A DNA stretch of 64,000 nucleotides from Nitratireductor aquimarinus. GTDB lineage: Bacteria > Pseudomonadota > Alphaproteobacteria > Rhizobiales > Rhizobiaceae. Below are positions 42,104-50,846 of this stretch, piece after piece; the stretch's first letter is position 1; each line of letters starts with the position of its first letter. The notes below the pieces were generated by a model. That model did no database searches. It saw only the letters and a list, made by a program, of their open reading frames with translations, and was not told the DNA's origin. The stretch covers positions 124,001 through 188,000 of the forward strand of contig NZ_JAFKDE010000009.1 of NCBI RefSeq assembly GCF_017255295.1, given 5' to 3'. A program made the translations under genes and the position numbers.

Positions 42104-43204
42104 TCAGGACGCACTCTGCTTCGCAAGCAGCGCATCCCTGTCGAGACGGGTCCTGAAGAAGCGGCCATCGAAATAGGTCTCGTCGCGGATATCGGGCAGC
42201 GCCTTGGCCGCCATGTCGGCGAAGCGCCCTTCGGAAAGGCGCGCGGAAACATAGTCGGCGAACACACCGATGCGGCGCTGCCGTTCCCGCCCCACGCGCC
42301 GCTCCTTGCGTGAAGGAAAACCGTGCGCCGCCATCTTTCTGCGCAGCCAGAATTTGAAGCGCTGCGGCCCCGTCAGTGTGAGCGGGCGCGCCAGCGCTGC
42401 GGCGTCGCAGCCAGCCTCTTCGAGAAGCGCATCGTACACATCGATGATGGCTTCATCGATATTGGTCGCGGCGTCGCCCCGCCGGTCAAACCAGGGCTTT
42501 TCATACTGACAGAAATGCACGAACACCGGATCAATTGCCGCAAACATACCGAAACCGAGCACCGACGCCTGAAAATTGAAACGCGGGCTCAGCTCCGTCC
42601 ATGCGCCATCGAAGAGCCAGGCAAGAAAATCCTGATCGAAACGCTCGGCCTGCGGATATTTCTCAAAATATTCGACAAGCCTGCCGGCAAAGTCATGCTC
42701 CCGCCAGCGCTGCGGGTCGATCACCAGAACGCCCGAGTTGAAGCCACGACCGGATGAAATGCCCAGCGTCTCCAGCCAGTCCTCCCGGCACAGCTTTTTG
42801 GCCGTTGGCGGCAGCTCGAAAAGCGTTCCGTAATCTTCCACGGCGGCAAGACCGGACGGCAGAGCCACGTCCCAGATCGCGTGATCGGGCTTCATGCTCA
42901 GGACATCGGCATCGAGATAGATCAGCCGGCTATATTGCTGCAGGCGCGCCGGAGCAAACAGCCGGAGATAAACGATATGCGGCCAGCTGCGGCTGCTCGG
43001 CAGCCCTTCCGGAAGACAGGGCATCAACGCGTCGAAATGATAGTGAATACGCCCTTCATGCTCGACCTGCCGTACGGCGGCTGCGGGATCACGCCTTTCG
43101 ACAAAGATGTGAACATCGCAGCCCCAGCTGCGCGCAATATGCAGGGCCTGCGCGCTGGCAATGCAGCACATCCCCTCATCGACGACAAAATAGAAAGCGT
43201 TCAA
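42104..43204 (-). CDS. Glycosyltransferase family 8 protein
   Basis: A 366-residue GT8-type retaining glycosyltransferase: FYFVVDEGMCCIASAQALHIA at the start, RLFAPARLQQYSRLIYLDADVL with the metal-binding Asp-Ala-Asp, and FNSGVLVIDPQRW, the usual GT8 blocks. No signal peptide or membrane helix. The start is taken as the TTG at 43204, with GAGGCAAGG upstream and 34 bases after the FkbM gene; an in-frame ATG at 43360 would overlap that gene by 120 bases and add an unrelated leader. Convergent with queF. Together with the FkbM gene it suggests surface glycan decoration (inference). Confidence 0.85.
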   Translation of the reverse strand: MNAFYFVVDEGMCCIASAQALHIARSWGCDVHIFVERRDPAAAVRQVEHEGRIHYHFDALMPCLPEGLPSSRSWPHIVYLRLFAPARLQQYSRLIYLDADVLSMKPDHAIWDVALPSGLAAVEDYGTLFELPPTAKKLCREDWLETLGISSGRGFNSGVLVIDPQRWREHDFAGRLVEYFEKYPQAERFDQDFLAWLFDGAWTELSPRFNFQASVLGFGMFAAIDPVFVHFCQYEKPWFDRRGDAATNIDEAIIDVYDALLEEAGCDAAALARPLTLTGPQRFKFWLRRKMAAHGFPSRKERRVGRERQRRIGVFADYVSARLSEGRFADMAAKALPDIRDETYFDGRFFRTRLDRDALLAKQSAS

Positions 43205-43238
43205 AACCTTGCCTCGGAACAGGCAAGGCTTCCGTTTC

Positions 43239-44066
43239 CTATCTGAAAAGAAAGTCCACTTGCCGATCAAATTTCGAAATATCGAACTCGGGCATTGAGT
43301 TCCAAATAACGCCGTCCTTATGAACGACGGCCCACTCCTTCCAGCACGCAAAAACGTCATTTGAAAGGCGACGGATAGCCGGCGAATATTCTACGCAGAA
43401 CGGCAGCCCCGCCATGGAGGGCCAGCCGGCGATGGCGTCCCCCTCGAAGCCTTCCACATCCATCCAGACCAGTCCGATCTCGTCCGGCGACACGCCCAGA
43501 TCGGCCATCACGTCCTCGATGCGCACGACAGGCACATCGACGGCAACGCCGCTGCCGCCATCGTGCAGAAGGCTGCTCGCACCGGTGTTGAGCGTGTTGA
43601 GAAAAAGCCGGGCCTCACCGGGCTCCCTGCCGGCCGCCGCTTCCATGATCGTCACCCGGTCGGTCAGATCGTTGATGGCCATGTTGGCCTTGAGGATCCA
43701 CAGATGTTCCGGGTGCGGCTCAAAGCAGATCGCCCGTTCGAAGCCGCCGAACTTGAGCGCATAGATCGTCTGGGTTCCGATATTCGCACCGACATCGACA
43801 AAGATCCCGCGCCGCGCCGCCGCCTCGAACACCGCCATGGTTTCTTCCCGAAACCAGCCCTTCTCCTGCCGAATGGCTTTTCCGATACACTGGTCCTGAA
43901 TGCTGACCGCACATCGGTGATCATCGAGCTCGACGATCAGCGCGCCCGCTTCTTCATAAAGATGCCGCTGGAAATACCGCGAACGAATGAGCGGCTTGAT
44001 GATGCGTTCGTCCCGAAAATTCCGGGCGCTCTTTTCAAGCGTCTTGAGAAAACCCATGGCCTGCAT
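43239..44066 (-). CDS. FkbM family methyltransferase
   Basis: A 275-residue SAM-dependent methyltransferase. The N-terminal 85 residues are basic and variable; the FkbM core begins with the SAM motif FVDVGANIGTQTIYALKFGG, followed by ICFEPHPEHLWILKANMAIN, RVTIMEAAAG and LVWMDVEGFEGDAIAGW. FkbM enzymes usually O-methylate sugars or polyketides. Upstream of a GT8 gene on the same strand, it probably methylates the sugar or glycan made by that enzyme (inference). Two start codons (44066 and 44057) are possible; neither has a clear ribosome-binding site. Confidence 0.88.
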   Translation of the reverse strand: MQAMGFLKTLEKSARNFRDERIIKPLIRSRYFQRHLYEEAGALIVELDDHRCAVSIQDQCIGKAIRQEKGWFREETMAVFEAAARRGIFVDVGANIGTQTIYALKFGGFERAICFEPHPEHLWILKANMAINDLTDRVTIMEAAAGREPGEARLFLNTLNTGASSLLHDGGSGVAVDVPVVRIEDVMADLGVSPDEIGLVWMDVEGFEGDAIAGWPSMAGLPFCVEYSPAIRRLSNDVFACWKEWAVVHKDGVIWNSMPEFDISKFDRQVDFLFR

Positions 44067-44222
44067 CCCGGATAACCGCGCGGAAACACAACCTTAATGA
44101 CAGAGCCCGGCGATCACGACAAGCCTCTGGTTGCGGGCCGGATGGAGAGAGCAGGAATTGGTGGATGCCCCGCCGAAGACCATGAAACCGAAATCCACGC
44201 AAACGCCACCGCCCACAGATTA

Positions 44223-44250
44223 TTGACTATAATTAGGCACCATATTATAT
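44223..44250 (+). promoter_or_regulatory. Possible promoter/operator of the MarR gene
   Basis: TTGACT (44223-44228) and TTATAT (44245-44250) are spaced 16 bases, a fair sigma-70 match in an AT-rich stretch. Only 8 bases separate it from the ATG at 44259, so a leaderless transcript or an earlier start is implied. Weak. Confidence 0.3.
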
Positions 44251-44258
44251 GCCGCCAT

Positions 44259-44789
44259 ATGAATGAGATGCTTGAACAGAAACACCTGGCGCTGCTGAAC
44301 GAAGCCGAGCGCCGCGCCACCGCCCCCACGCACAACATCCGCGCGTGTTTCGAGCTGCTGACACTGGCCGGCGCGATTGATCGCGACTGCGCCGCCCGGC
44401 TTGCGCCGCACCGGCTTTCCGAAAGCAAGTTCGTCCTGCTTTTTCTCCTGCACGACAAGCCCGGGGGGCTTTCGCCGCATGAGCTGGCGGAACGTGCGGG
44501 CGTGACCCGCGCAACGATCACCGGACTTCTCGATGGCCTCGAACGCGACGGCTTCATCGCCCGCCGCGGCGGCCTTGATGACCGGAGGAAGGTCGCCGTC
44601 AGCCTGACCGAAGCAGGACAAAAGACGGCGCGTGACCTGTTCAACGAACACACCGAATGGGTCGCTTCGCTGTTTGAAGGCTTTGCCGACGACGAGCGCA
44701 AAACGCTGAACACGCTCCTGCAACGCATCTGGCAAAATCTGGAAACCGGCAGACCACAGGCGGGCCAGCCAAAGGATGCGCGCGCATGA
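44259..44789 (+). CDS. MarR family transcriptional regulator
   Basis: A 176-residue winged-helix regulator: LSESKFVLLFLLHDKPGGLSPHELAERAGVTRATITGLLDGLERDGFIARRGGLDDRRKVAVSLTEAG carries the MarR recognition helix and the DxR wing motif. The start at 44259 follows family alignment; the frame is open further upstream (to 44097) but that part is not MarR-like. Its stop overlaps the ATG of the AlkC-like gene, so the two are co-translated and the regulator probably controls that operon. Confidence 0.9.
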   Translation: MNEMLEQKHLALLNEAERRATAPTHNIRACFELLTLAGAIDRDCAARLAPHRLSESKFVLLFLLHDKPGGLSPHELAERAGVTRATITGLLDGLERDGFIARRGGLDDRRKVAVSLTEAGQKTARDLFNEHTEWVASLFEGFADDERKTLNTLLQRIWQNLETGRPQAGQPKDARA

Positions 44790-45568
44790 GCGCAGCAAAG
44801 CCCGCAGGGCGCAGCGTCAGGGATATAAGCCCGGATCGCCTCGCCCGCCTCAATGCCGGAGAGATTGAAGCCGCGACGCTCACCGAGTGTCTCGCCGTCG
44901 ATTTTGCCGTGCTCATGGGCAATGTCCTGCCGGAAATCGGCACAGACACGCTGGCCGAAATGAAACAGAGCGCAGCGCAAGGCATATCAAGACGCATGGC
45001 GCTTGCCGCGCAATTGATCCGGCAGGAGCTTGGCGACACCGTATTGGACCGGCTTGGGCAGCACCCTTCGGACACCGCGCGCGGCTGGGCCTGCTTCATG
45101 GTCGGCGCGGCCCAAATGCCCCTTCACGACAGGCTTGCGGCGATACGGCCCTATGCCGACGACCGGCATTTCGGCGTGCGGGAATGGTCGTGGATGGCCG
45201 TCCGCCCGCATCTCGCCGCCGAACTCGAAAGCGCCATCGCGATGCTGGCCGCGTGGAGCGCAGATCCGTCGGAGCGCGTCCGGCGCTTTGCCTCGGAGGC
45301 TATCCGCCCGCGCGGCGTGTGGTGCACGCATATCGGCGCGCTGAAGACACAGCCACAGCTTGGGCTTCCGGTCCTCGAACCGCTTCGAGCGGACCCTTCC
45401 GGCTATGTGCAGGACTCGGTTGGCAACTGGCTGAACGACGCCGGAAAAGACCGGCCGGACTGGGTTCAGGCCCTGTGCACCCGATGGTCCGCCGAAAGCC
45501 CGACACCTGCGACAGCCCGCATCTGCAAGCGCGCCCTTCGCTCGATCAAACCCGATCTCCAACGTTGA
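44786..45568 (+). CDS. DNA alkylation repair (AlkC/AlkD-like) HEAT-repeat protein
   Basis: A 260-residue all-helical protein of the AlkC/AlkD DNA glycosylase group, which excise N3/N7-alkylated bases. Repeated helical pairs are visible from about residue 80, with the AlkC-like stretches ADDRHFGVREWSWMAVRPHL, RVRRFASEAIRPRGVW and DPSGYVQDSVGNWLNDAGKD. The Trp and Arg in this last part correspond to DNA-contacting residues in the family as I recall. Overlaps the MarR gene start-to-stop (ATGA), which suggests an inducible repair operon. Confidence 0.85.
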   Translation: MSAAKPAGRSVRDISPDRLARLNAGEIEAATLTECLAVDFAVLMGNVLPEIGTDTLAEMKQSAAQGISRRMALAAQLIRQELGDTVLDRLGQHPSDTARGWACFMVGAAQMPLHDRLAAIRPYADDRHFGVREWSWMAVRPHLAAELESAIAMLAAWSADPSERVRRFASEAIRPRGVWCTHIGALKTQPQLGLPVLEPLRADPSGYVQDSVGNWLNDAGKDRPDWVQALCTRWSAESPTPATARICKRALRSIKPDLQR

Positions 45569-45582
45569 ACCGGAAGTGAACC

Positions 45583-45930
45583 ATGGCGCACTATCTCGCC
45601 GAACTCTACACCCCGAAACCCGCCTGGCTCGACCTCTCCGAGAGCGAACGCCAGGAATTCTTCACCGGCATCGGCTCGGCCGTTCCGGCCCTGTCCGCCC
45701 TCGGCGTGGAGGCTCTTGCACTCGGCAAGGTCGATCAGACCAAACGGCACGCCGCACCACAGACATTCTTCGCCATTTGGCGCTGCCCCGACGATGCGGC
45801 GCTCGATGCGCTCATATCCGGCATCGCGCAATCGGGCTGGCACGACTATTTCGACACCATCAACGCCGGCGGCGAAGCCACCGATCTCGCCGGACACCTC
45901 ACGCAGTTGAGTGAAGCCGCGCAACGATAG
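45583..45930 (+). CDS. Small conserved hypothetical protein (ferredoxin-like alpha/beta)
   Basis: A 115-residue soluble protein (MAHYLAELYTPKPAWLDLSE; FFAIWRCPDDAALDALISGI; WHDYFDTINAGGEATDL). The pattern beta-alpha-beta with a conserved HDYFDTINAGG resembles a small stand-alone family (possibly the DUF6616 group), but I do not recognise a function. It follows the AlkC-like gene by 14 bases with GGAAG before the ATG, so it is probably in the same operon. Confidence 0.7.
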   Translation: MAHYLAELYTPKPAWLDLSESERQEFFTGIGSAVPALSALGVEALALGKVDQTKRHAAPQTFFAIWRCPDDAALDALISGIAQSGWHDYFDTINAGGEATDLAGHLTQLSEAAQR

Positions 45931-46026
45931 CCGGGAATGCTGCTTGAATTTCCCGGTCTAGCAAGGCGGACTTTCCCGTCTTGCCCGCGAATGCGACAGT
46001 CGGGAAATTTCAGCTGGAGACTATCC

Positions 46027-46509
46027 ATGAGCGACAAGGAAGTCATCGACAAGCTTCTGGCTGCCGAGCGGTGGGAAGTCGAAAATTTCATCCGGCTCTA
46101 TCAGGTGCCCGAATTCGACACCGACATTATGATCAATCACCGCTGGAACGCTCTCGACATGCTGGCCCATATGGTGGCCTGGCATGAGAGTTTTGCGCTC
46201 AATCTGAGCCTTATTGCACAGGGCCAACCCCCGCGACCGCCTCGCGGAACACTGCGTGAGGTCAACCGTCAGGGCGTTCTGGACCGCAAAGGTCAAAGTC
46301 TGAAACAACTGATCGGTCGGTTCCGCAAGGCCCAGAGAACAATCGAGACCAACATCTACAACGAGAGCGTTACTCTCATTCCGTATCGCAAACCGGGCAC
46401 AAGCTACAGCCGCGCGCAGCATCTCGACGTTGTAAGAGGCCATATTCGCGGCCACTTCTGGGAGGTGATTGACATGTATGTAAAGAACAGTGCGGCAACC
46501 TGCGACTGA
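46027..46509 (+). CDS. DinB/DfsB-like four-helix-bundle protein
   Basis: A 160-residue protein of the DinB-like (ClbS/DfsB) superfamily: NHRWNALDMLAHMVAWHESF (metal-ligand His region) and the C-terminal LDVVRGHIRGHFWEVIDMY with the other His ligands. Such proteins bind a divalent metal and include thiol transferases and damage-associated enzymes; the reaction here is unknown. GGAG precedes the start at 46027. It lies 96 bases after the 45583 gene, possibly in the same alkylation-response unit (inference). Confidence 0.75.
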   Translation: MSDKEVIDKLLAAERWEVENFIRLYQVPEFDTDIMINHRWNALDMLAHMVAWHESFALNLSLIAQGQPPRPPRGTLREVNRQGVLDRKGQSLKQLIGRFRKAQRTIETNIYNESVTLIPYRKPGTSYSRAQHLDVVRGHIRGHFWEVIDMYVKNSAATCD

Positions 46510-46604
46510 GGGAGATCAACTTGGATCTGTAGCGAATGGCAGCTTCGGGCGACAACAAGGTCGGCGGAAGCCATTACCGACATTCAAGAGTTATCAGCTG
46601 AATA

Positions 46605-46694
46605 TGGCGGAGAGAGAGGGATTCGAACCCTCGATACGGTTTCCCGTATACACGCGTTCCAGGCGTGCGCCTTCAACCACTCGGCCACCTCTCC
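46605..46694 (-). tRNA. tRNA-Ser (anticodon GGA)
   Basis: A complete class II tRNA on the minus strand, 90 bases including an encoded CCA. Acceptor stem GGAGAGG with its partner UCUCUCC, D arm beginning GGCCGAGUGGUUGAAGGC, anticodon loop with CUGGAAC, a long variable arm (a feature of Ser/Leu/Tyr tRNAs) and the T loop GGUUCGAAUCC. The anticodon GGA reads UCC/UCU serine codons. No integrase or attachment-site repeat is seen beside it. Confidence 0.97.
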
Positions 46695-46912
46695 ACGGCG
46701 CTGCATTTTTCAGCTGCGCGACGCTCATCTAGTCGATCTGATCGCGAATGCCAAGACCAGTCTGTGACAGATTTGCAATTTGACGCATTTTCCTGTGTCC
46801 GGAGTTCACAAACGCTCAACTTTCCGTAGCGCAATTGCCATCCCGCGCACCGCAGCCTATGTCTCGACAGGTAGTTTCAAATGCACCGCGCGAACACACC
46901 CAAGGGGAAGCG

Positions 46913-47224
46913 ATGTTTCGCTTGATCTTTCGAATCCTGGCCCTGTTTGCCCTGGCCGTCGCCGTCGTGATGGCGGTGATCGACGCCACACGCTCCATCG
47001 CCGCTTCCGCGCTCATCATCACACCGCTGGGTGAAAGCTGGTATTCGGTCTCGCCCGATACGCTCAATCTCAGCCAGGCGCTGATCCAGCGCTACACCTT
47101 CCCCGTCATCTGGGATCCGGCCATCATCTACATTCTCACCCTGCCGGGCTGGCTGGTCTTCGCCGTGCTCGCACTCCTCTTTCACGCCATCGGATACCGG
47201 CGCAAACGCCACGCCTTCTCATAA
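46913..47224 (+). CDS. Small membrane protein, unknown function
   Basis: A 103-residue protein with an N-terminal helix (MFRLIFRILALFALAVAVVMAVIDATRSI) and a second one near the end (IIYILTLPGWLVFAVLALLFHAIGYRRKR), with a periplasmic middle (GESWYSVSPDTLNLSQALIQRY). Resembles conserved Rhizobiales membrane proteins of unknown function. GGGGAAG precedes the start at 46913, and upstream in-frame ATGs (46835) lie in unrelated sequence. Stands alone between the tRNA and the BMP gene. Confidence 0.75.
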   Translation: MFRLIFRILALFALAVAVVMAVIDATRSIAASALIITPLGESWYSVSPDTLNLSQALIQRYTFPVIWDPAIIYILTLPGWLVFAVLALLFHAIGYRRKRHAFS

Positions 47225-47596
47225 GGCGCGCGGAAAGAGACCGCACAGCCAGGCAGCAGATCGCCCGCTTTCGTACGGCCACAAAACGCGCGCTCCGAAC
47301 TATTGATATGTGCGAAAACCGGATTCCACTTTTCGGCCCGATGCTCTCCACTGAACCCCGGCAAGACTATCCAAAGTCGTTTTTCCGAACGGTCAAAATT
47401 CCACGTGAAATTTGAATTCAGCCATGCAAGAGTGCTGGCAAGAGGAGAGTAATTTGCTTTCCTCATGCCGTCCCCGCTGGTCCACGGCCGGTTACGGGAT
47501 GCTCGCAAGGGCGCGGGAGCGAACGGGCCTTGGTTCCGGTATCCGCTTCTGCGGCACAGGCAAAAGAGACAGGATAACCGACAGGGTGTGGATCAC
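47225..47596. other. Long intergenic stretch before the BMP gene
   Basis: 372 bases without a convincing gene. It holds the RIME-like repeat (47313-47346), AT-rich sequence around 47390-47420 and a G-rich run (about 47490-47545, ACGGGATG-CTCGCAAGGGCGCGGGAGCGAACGGG) before the BMP start. No known riboswitch class was recognised in the leader; a structured 5' UTR is possible. Confidence 0.4.
47313..47346. repeat. RIME-like palindromic intergenic repeat, copy B
   Basis: CGAAAACCGGATTCCACTTT followed by TCGGCCCGATGCTCT; almost identical to the core of copy A at 3321-3354, one or two bases different. Upstream of the BMP gene. Confidence 0.7.
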
Positions 47597-48589
47597 ATGA
47601 AGCGTATTGTCCTCGGCCTTCTGGCCGCAACCGCGATGTCCGCAAGCGCATTTGCGGATGAGATCGCTCCGGCTCTCATCTACGATCTGGGAGGCAAGTT
47701 CGACAAATCCTTCAACGAGGCAGCCTATAATGGCGCCGAGCGGTTCAAGGAAGAAACCGGCATCGAATATGTGGAGTTCGAAATCTCCAACGACGCCCAG
47801 CGCGAGCAGGCCCTGCGCCGCTTCGCCGAGAACGGCCGCAACCCGATCGTCATGGCCGGCTTCACCTGGGTGGACTACCTGAAAAAGGTCGCCGCAGAAT
47901 ATCCCGACACCGACTTCACCATCATCGATGATGCGGTGGACGCGCCCAATGTGCGCTCGGTGACCTTCAAGGAGCAGGAAGGCTCCTATCTGGTCGGCAT
48001 GCTGGCAGCACTCGCTTCCGAAACCGGCACGGTCGGCTTCGTCGGCGGCATGCAGGTTCCGCTGATCGGCAAGTTCGAGTGCGGCTATGTGGGCGGCGCC
48101 AAGGCAGCCAACGCAGACGCCAAGGTCATTCGCAATTACACCGGCGACACGCCGTCGGCGTGGAACGACCCGACAAAGGGCGGCGAGATCACCCGCACGC
48201 AGATCGACCAGGGCGCAGACGTGGTCTATCACGCCGCTGGCGGCACGGGCGTTGGCGTTCTCCAGGCTGCGGCGGATGCCGGCAAGCTCGGCATCGGCGT
48301 CGATTCCAACCAGAACGGCCTGCATCCGGGCAAGGTTCTCACCTCCATGGTCAAGCAGGTGGACGTCGCCGTCTACAATGCTTTCATGGACGCCAAGAAC
48401 GGTGAGTTCAGCTACGGCCTTCAGGATCTCGGCCTTGCCGAAGACGGTGTCGGCTACGCCATGGACGACAACAACAAGGACCTCGTGACCGACGAGATGA
48501 AGGCCACCGTCGAGGCAGCCAAGCAGAAGATCATCGACGGCGAGATCGTGGTGCACAACTTCCTGAGCGACAACGCCTGCCCCTACTGA
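47597..48589 (+). CDS. BMP family ABC transporter substrate-binding protein
   Basis: A 330-residue periplasmic (Med/BMP family) binding protein, usually for nucleosides, with a signal peptide (about 1-21, ending ASAFADEI). Family blocks: ALIYDLGGKFDKSFNEAAYNGAERF, IDDAVDAPNVRSVTFKEQEGSYLVGMLAAL, GFVGGMQVPLIGKFECGYVGGA and GVGVLQAAADAGKLGIGVDSNQ. The start is the ATG at 47597; the longer frame to 47465 reads through intergenic DNA. Permease and ATPase genes are absent from the window, so its transporter partners lie elsewhere. Confidence 0.93.
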   Translation: MKRIVLGLLAATAMSASAFADEIAPALIYDLGGKFDKSFNEAAYNGAERFKEETGIEYVEFEISNDAQREQALRRFAENGRNPIVMAGFTWVDYLKKVAAEYPDTDFTIIDDAVDAPNVRSVTFKEQEGSYLVGMLAALASETGTVGFVGGMQVPLIGKFECGYVGGAKAANADAKVIRNYTGDTPSAWNDPTKGGEITRTQIDQGADVVYHAAGGTGVGVLQAAADAGKLGIGVDSNQNGLHPGKVLTSMVKQVDVAVYNAFMDAKNGEFSYGLQDLGLAEDGVGYAMDDNNKDLVTDEMKATVEAAKQKIIDGEIVVHNFLSDNACPY

Positions 48590-48620
48590 GGCAGCGCTTT
48601 CGCTCAGGCGACACATTCCA

Positions 48621-48650
48621 AAGGGCCGCCCGTGCGGCCCTTTTTCCTTT
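48621..48650 (+). terminator. Intrinsic terminator after the BMP gene
   Basis: AAGGGCCGC (48621-48629) pairs with GCGGCCCTT (48634-48642), 4-base loop, then TTTCCTTT. Confidence 0.88.
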
Positions 48651-48717
48651 CCTCTCCGCGGCCGGAATGTGTTAGGCCGCTTCCATATTTTCTCCGTACA
48701 GTCTTCAGGAGCTTTCC

Positions 48718-50100
48718 ATGTCCGATCTCGCCCCGGTTCTCGATCAGCTCGATCGTTCCATCGATCAGAGTCTGGAGCGGCTTTTCCACCTTCTGAAGAT
48801 CAAGTCGATCTCGACCGATCCGGCCTTCACCGCCGACTGCCGCAAGGCTGCCGAATGGCTGGTGGACGATCTGAACTCCATCGGTTTCGACGCCAGCGTG
48901 CGCGACACTGAAGGTCACCCCATGGTGGTGGCGCATCATGATGGCGAAGGCCCGCACGTGCTGTTCTACGGCCATTACGATGTGCAGCCGGTCGATCCGC
49001 TGGAGCTGTGGGACGAAGACCCGTTCTCCCCGTCGATCAAGGAGATCGAGCCGGGCCGCAAGGCGATCCTCGGTCGCGGTTCTTCCGACGACAAGGGCCA
49101 GCTCATGACCTTCGTGGAAGCCTGCCGCGCCTATAAGGCGGTTCACGGCAAGCTGCCCTGCAAAATCACCATCCTGTTCGAGGGTGAGGAGGAATCCGGT
49201 TCCCCGTCGCTGCGCCCATTCCTGGAAGCAAACCGCGAAGAGCTTTCCGCAGAGTTTGCGCTGGTCTGCGACACCGCCATGTGGGACCGCGATACGCCGG
49301 CGGTCTGCGTTGGCCTGCGTGGCCTGGTCGGTGAGGAGATCACCATCAAGGCCGCCGACCGCGATCTGCATTCGGGCTTCTTCGGCGGCGCCGCCGCCAA
49401 CCCGATCACGGTTCTGGCGCGCATCCTCGGCGACCTGCACGACGAGAATGGCCGCGTCACCGTGCCCGGTTTCTATGAAGGCGTGGAAGAAACGCCGGCA
49501 GAGATCCTGAAAACCTGGGAAGGTCTCGGCGAGACCACCGAGGATTTCCTCGGCCCCATCGGCCTTTCCAAACTGTTCGGCGAGAAGGACCGTTCCGCGC
49601 TGGAGCTAGTCTGGGCGCGCCCGACGGCAGAGGTGAACGGCATCACCGGCGGCTACACCGGCGAAGGCTTCAAGACGGTCATCCCGGCCGAAGCCTCGAC
49701 GAAGGTTTCCTTCCGTCTCGTACACAAGCAGGATCCTGAAAAGATCCGCGCCGCCTTCCGCGCCTTTGTCGAAGAGCGGCTGCCCGACGACTGCCGGGTG
49801 GAGTTCCATCCGCATGGCGGCTCGCCCGCCTTCCAGCTCGACTATGACATGCCGCTTGTCACCAGGGCGCAGGCCGCGCTGACCGACGAGTGGTCCAAGC
49901 CGGCGGTGGCCATCGCCATGGGCGGCTCCATTCCGATTGCCGGCGAATTCCGCCGCATGCTCGACATGGAGACGCTGCTTGTGGGCTTTGGCCTGCAGGA
50001 TGACCGCATCCACTCGCCCAACGAGAAATACGACCTCAACTCGTTCCACCGCGGCCAGCGCTCCTGGGCCCGCATTCTTGATGCCCTGAGCAAGCAGTAA
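48718..50100 (+). CDS. M20/M25/M40 family metallopeptidase (dipeptidase-like)
   Basis: A 460-residue dinuclear zinc amidohydrolase: VLFYGHYDVQPVDPLELWDEDPF (first His and the Asp), RGSSDDKGQLMTFVEA (bridging Asp), ILFEGEEESGSPSLRPF (catalytic Glu and ligand Glu), VCDTAMWD (Asp) and a C-terminal His in NEKYDLNSFHRGQRS. The inserted dimerisation domain (about 200-330) is present. This group includes carnosinase-like dipeptidases and succinyl-diaminopimelate desuccinylase relatives; without more context dipeptidase is the best guess. AGGAG precedes the ATG. Confidence 0.92.
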   Translation: MSDLAPVLDQLDRSIDQSLERLFHLLKIKSISTDPAFTADCRKAAEWLVDDLNSIGFDASVRDTEGHPMVVAHHDGEGPHVLFYGHYDVQPVDPLELWDEDPFSPSIKEIEPGRKAILGRGSSDDKGQLMTFVEACRAYKAVHGKLPCKITILFEGEEESGSPSLRPFLEANREELSAEFALVCDTAMWDRDTPAVCVGLRGLVGEEITIKAADRDLHSGFFGGAAANPITVLARILGDLHDENGRVTVPGFYEGVEETPAEILKTWEGLGETTEDFLGPIGLSKLFGEKDRSALELVWARPTAEVNGITGGYTGEGFKTVIPAEASTKVSFRLVHKQDPEKIRAAFRAFVEERLPDDCRVEFHPHGGSPAFQLDYDMPLVTRAQAALTDEWSKPAVAIAMGGSIPIAGEFRRMLDMETLLVGFGLQDDRIHSPNEKYDLNSFHRGQRSWARILDALSKQ

Positions 50101-50117
50101 GCCGGGAAGAAGAAGAC

Positions 50118-50735
50118 ATGACCATCCGCTTTCACAAGAACGATCTGCCGGATCTCAGCAATTACGATGTCGACGCCGTGGCCATCGACACCGAGACGCT
50201 GGGCCTGAAACCGCATCGCGACCGGCTTTGCGTCGTCCAGCTTTCGCCGGGCGACGGCACCGCCGATGTGGTGCAGATCGATGCCGGACAGAAGAAGGCG
50301 CCGAACCTCGTCGCCCTTCTGAAGAACCGCAAGATCACCAAGCTGTTCCACTATGCGCGCTTCGATCTGGCCGTGCTCTATCACAGCTTCGGCGTCATGC
50401 CGGAGCCGGTGTTCTGCTCCAAGATCGCCTCGCGCCTCACCCGCACCTATACCGACCGTCACGGCCTGAAGGATCTGTGCAACGAGCTGCTCGGCGTCAG
50501 CCTGTCCAAGGCGCAGCAGTCGTCCGACTGGGCCGCCGAGACACTTTCGCCCGAACAGCTCGAATATGCGGCATCCGACGTGCTCTACCTGCACCAGCTG
50601 CGCGAAAAGCTGATCGTGCGCCTGGAGCGCGAGAAGCGCACCCGCGAGGCCGATGCCTGCTTCCGCTTCCTGCCCACCCGCGCCAAGCTGGACCTGATGG
50701 GCTGGGAAGAAGCCGACATTTTTGCCCACAGCTGA
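50118..50735 (+). CDS. rnd: Ribonuclease D (short form)
   Basis: A 205-residue 3'-5' exonuclease of the DEDDy class: VAIDTETLGL (Asp and Glu), KLFHYARFDLAVLYHSFG (Asp) and LEYAASDVLYLHQL (Tyr and Asp). It lacks the C-terminal HRDC domains of E. coli RNase D (about 375 residues), so it is a catalytic domain only, as is common in alphaproteobacteria. RNase D trims tRNA 3' ends. Follows the M20 gene by 17 bases. Confidence 0.93.
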   Translation: MTIRFHKNDLPDLSNYDVDAVAIDTETLGLKPHRDRLCVVQLSPGDGTADVVQIDAGQKKAPNLVALLKNRKITKLFHYARFDLAVLYHSFGVMPEPVFCSKIASRLTRTYTDRHGLKDLCNELLGVSLSKAQQSSDWAAETLSPEQLEYAASDVLYLHQLREKLIVRLEREKRTREADACFRFLPTRAKLDLMGWEEADIFAHS

Positions 50736-50846
50736 GCGCAACCCGGTCGATTTCGTTTAATTTGACTTAACTGCGCCTTAAACCGCTGCCCTTTACTGTG
50801 CCCGCACTTGGCAATGCGGGCACAGGATCACGGGGCAACAGGCTGT

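Noticed and set aside
46605..46694. tRNA-Ser as an integration site for a genomic island
   Set aside because: No integrase, no direct repeat of the tRNA 3' end and no phage-like genes flank it.
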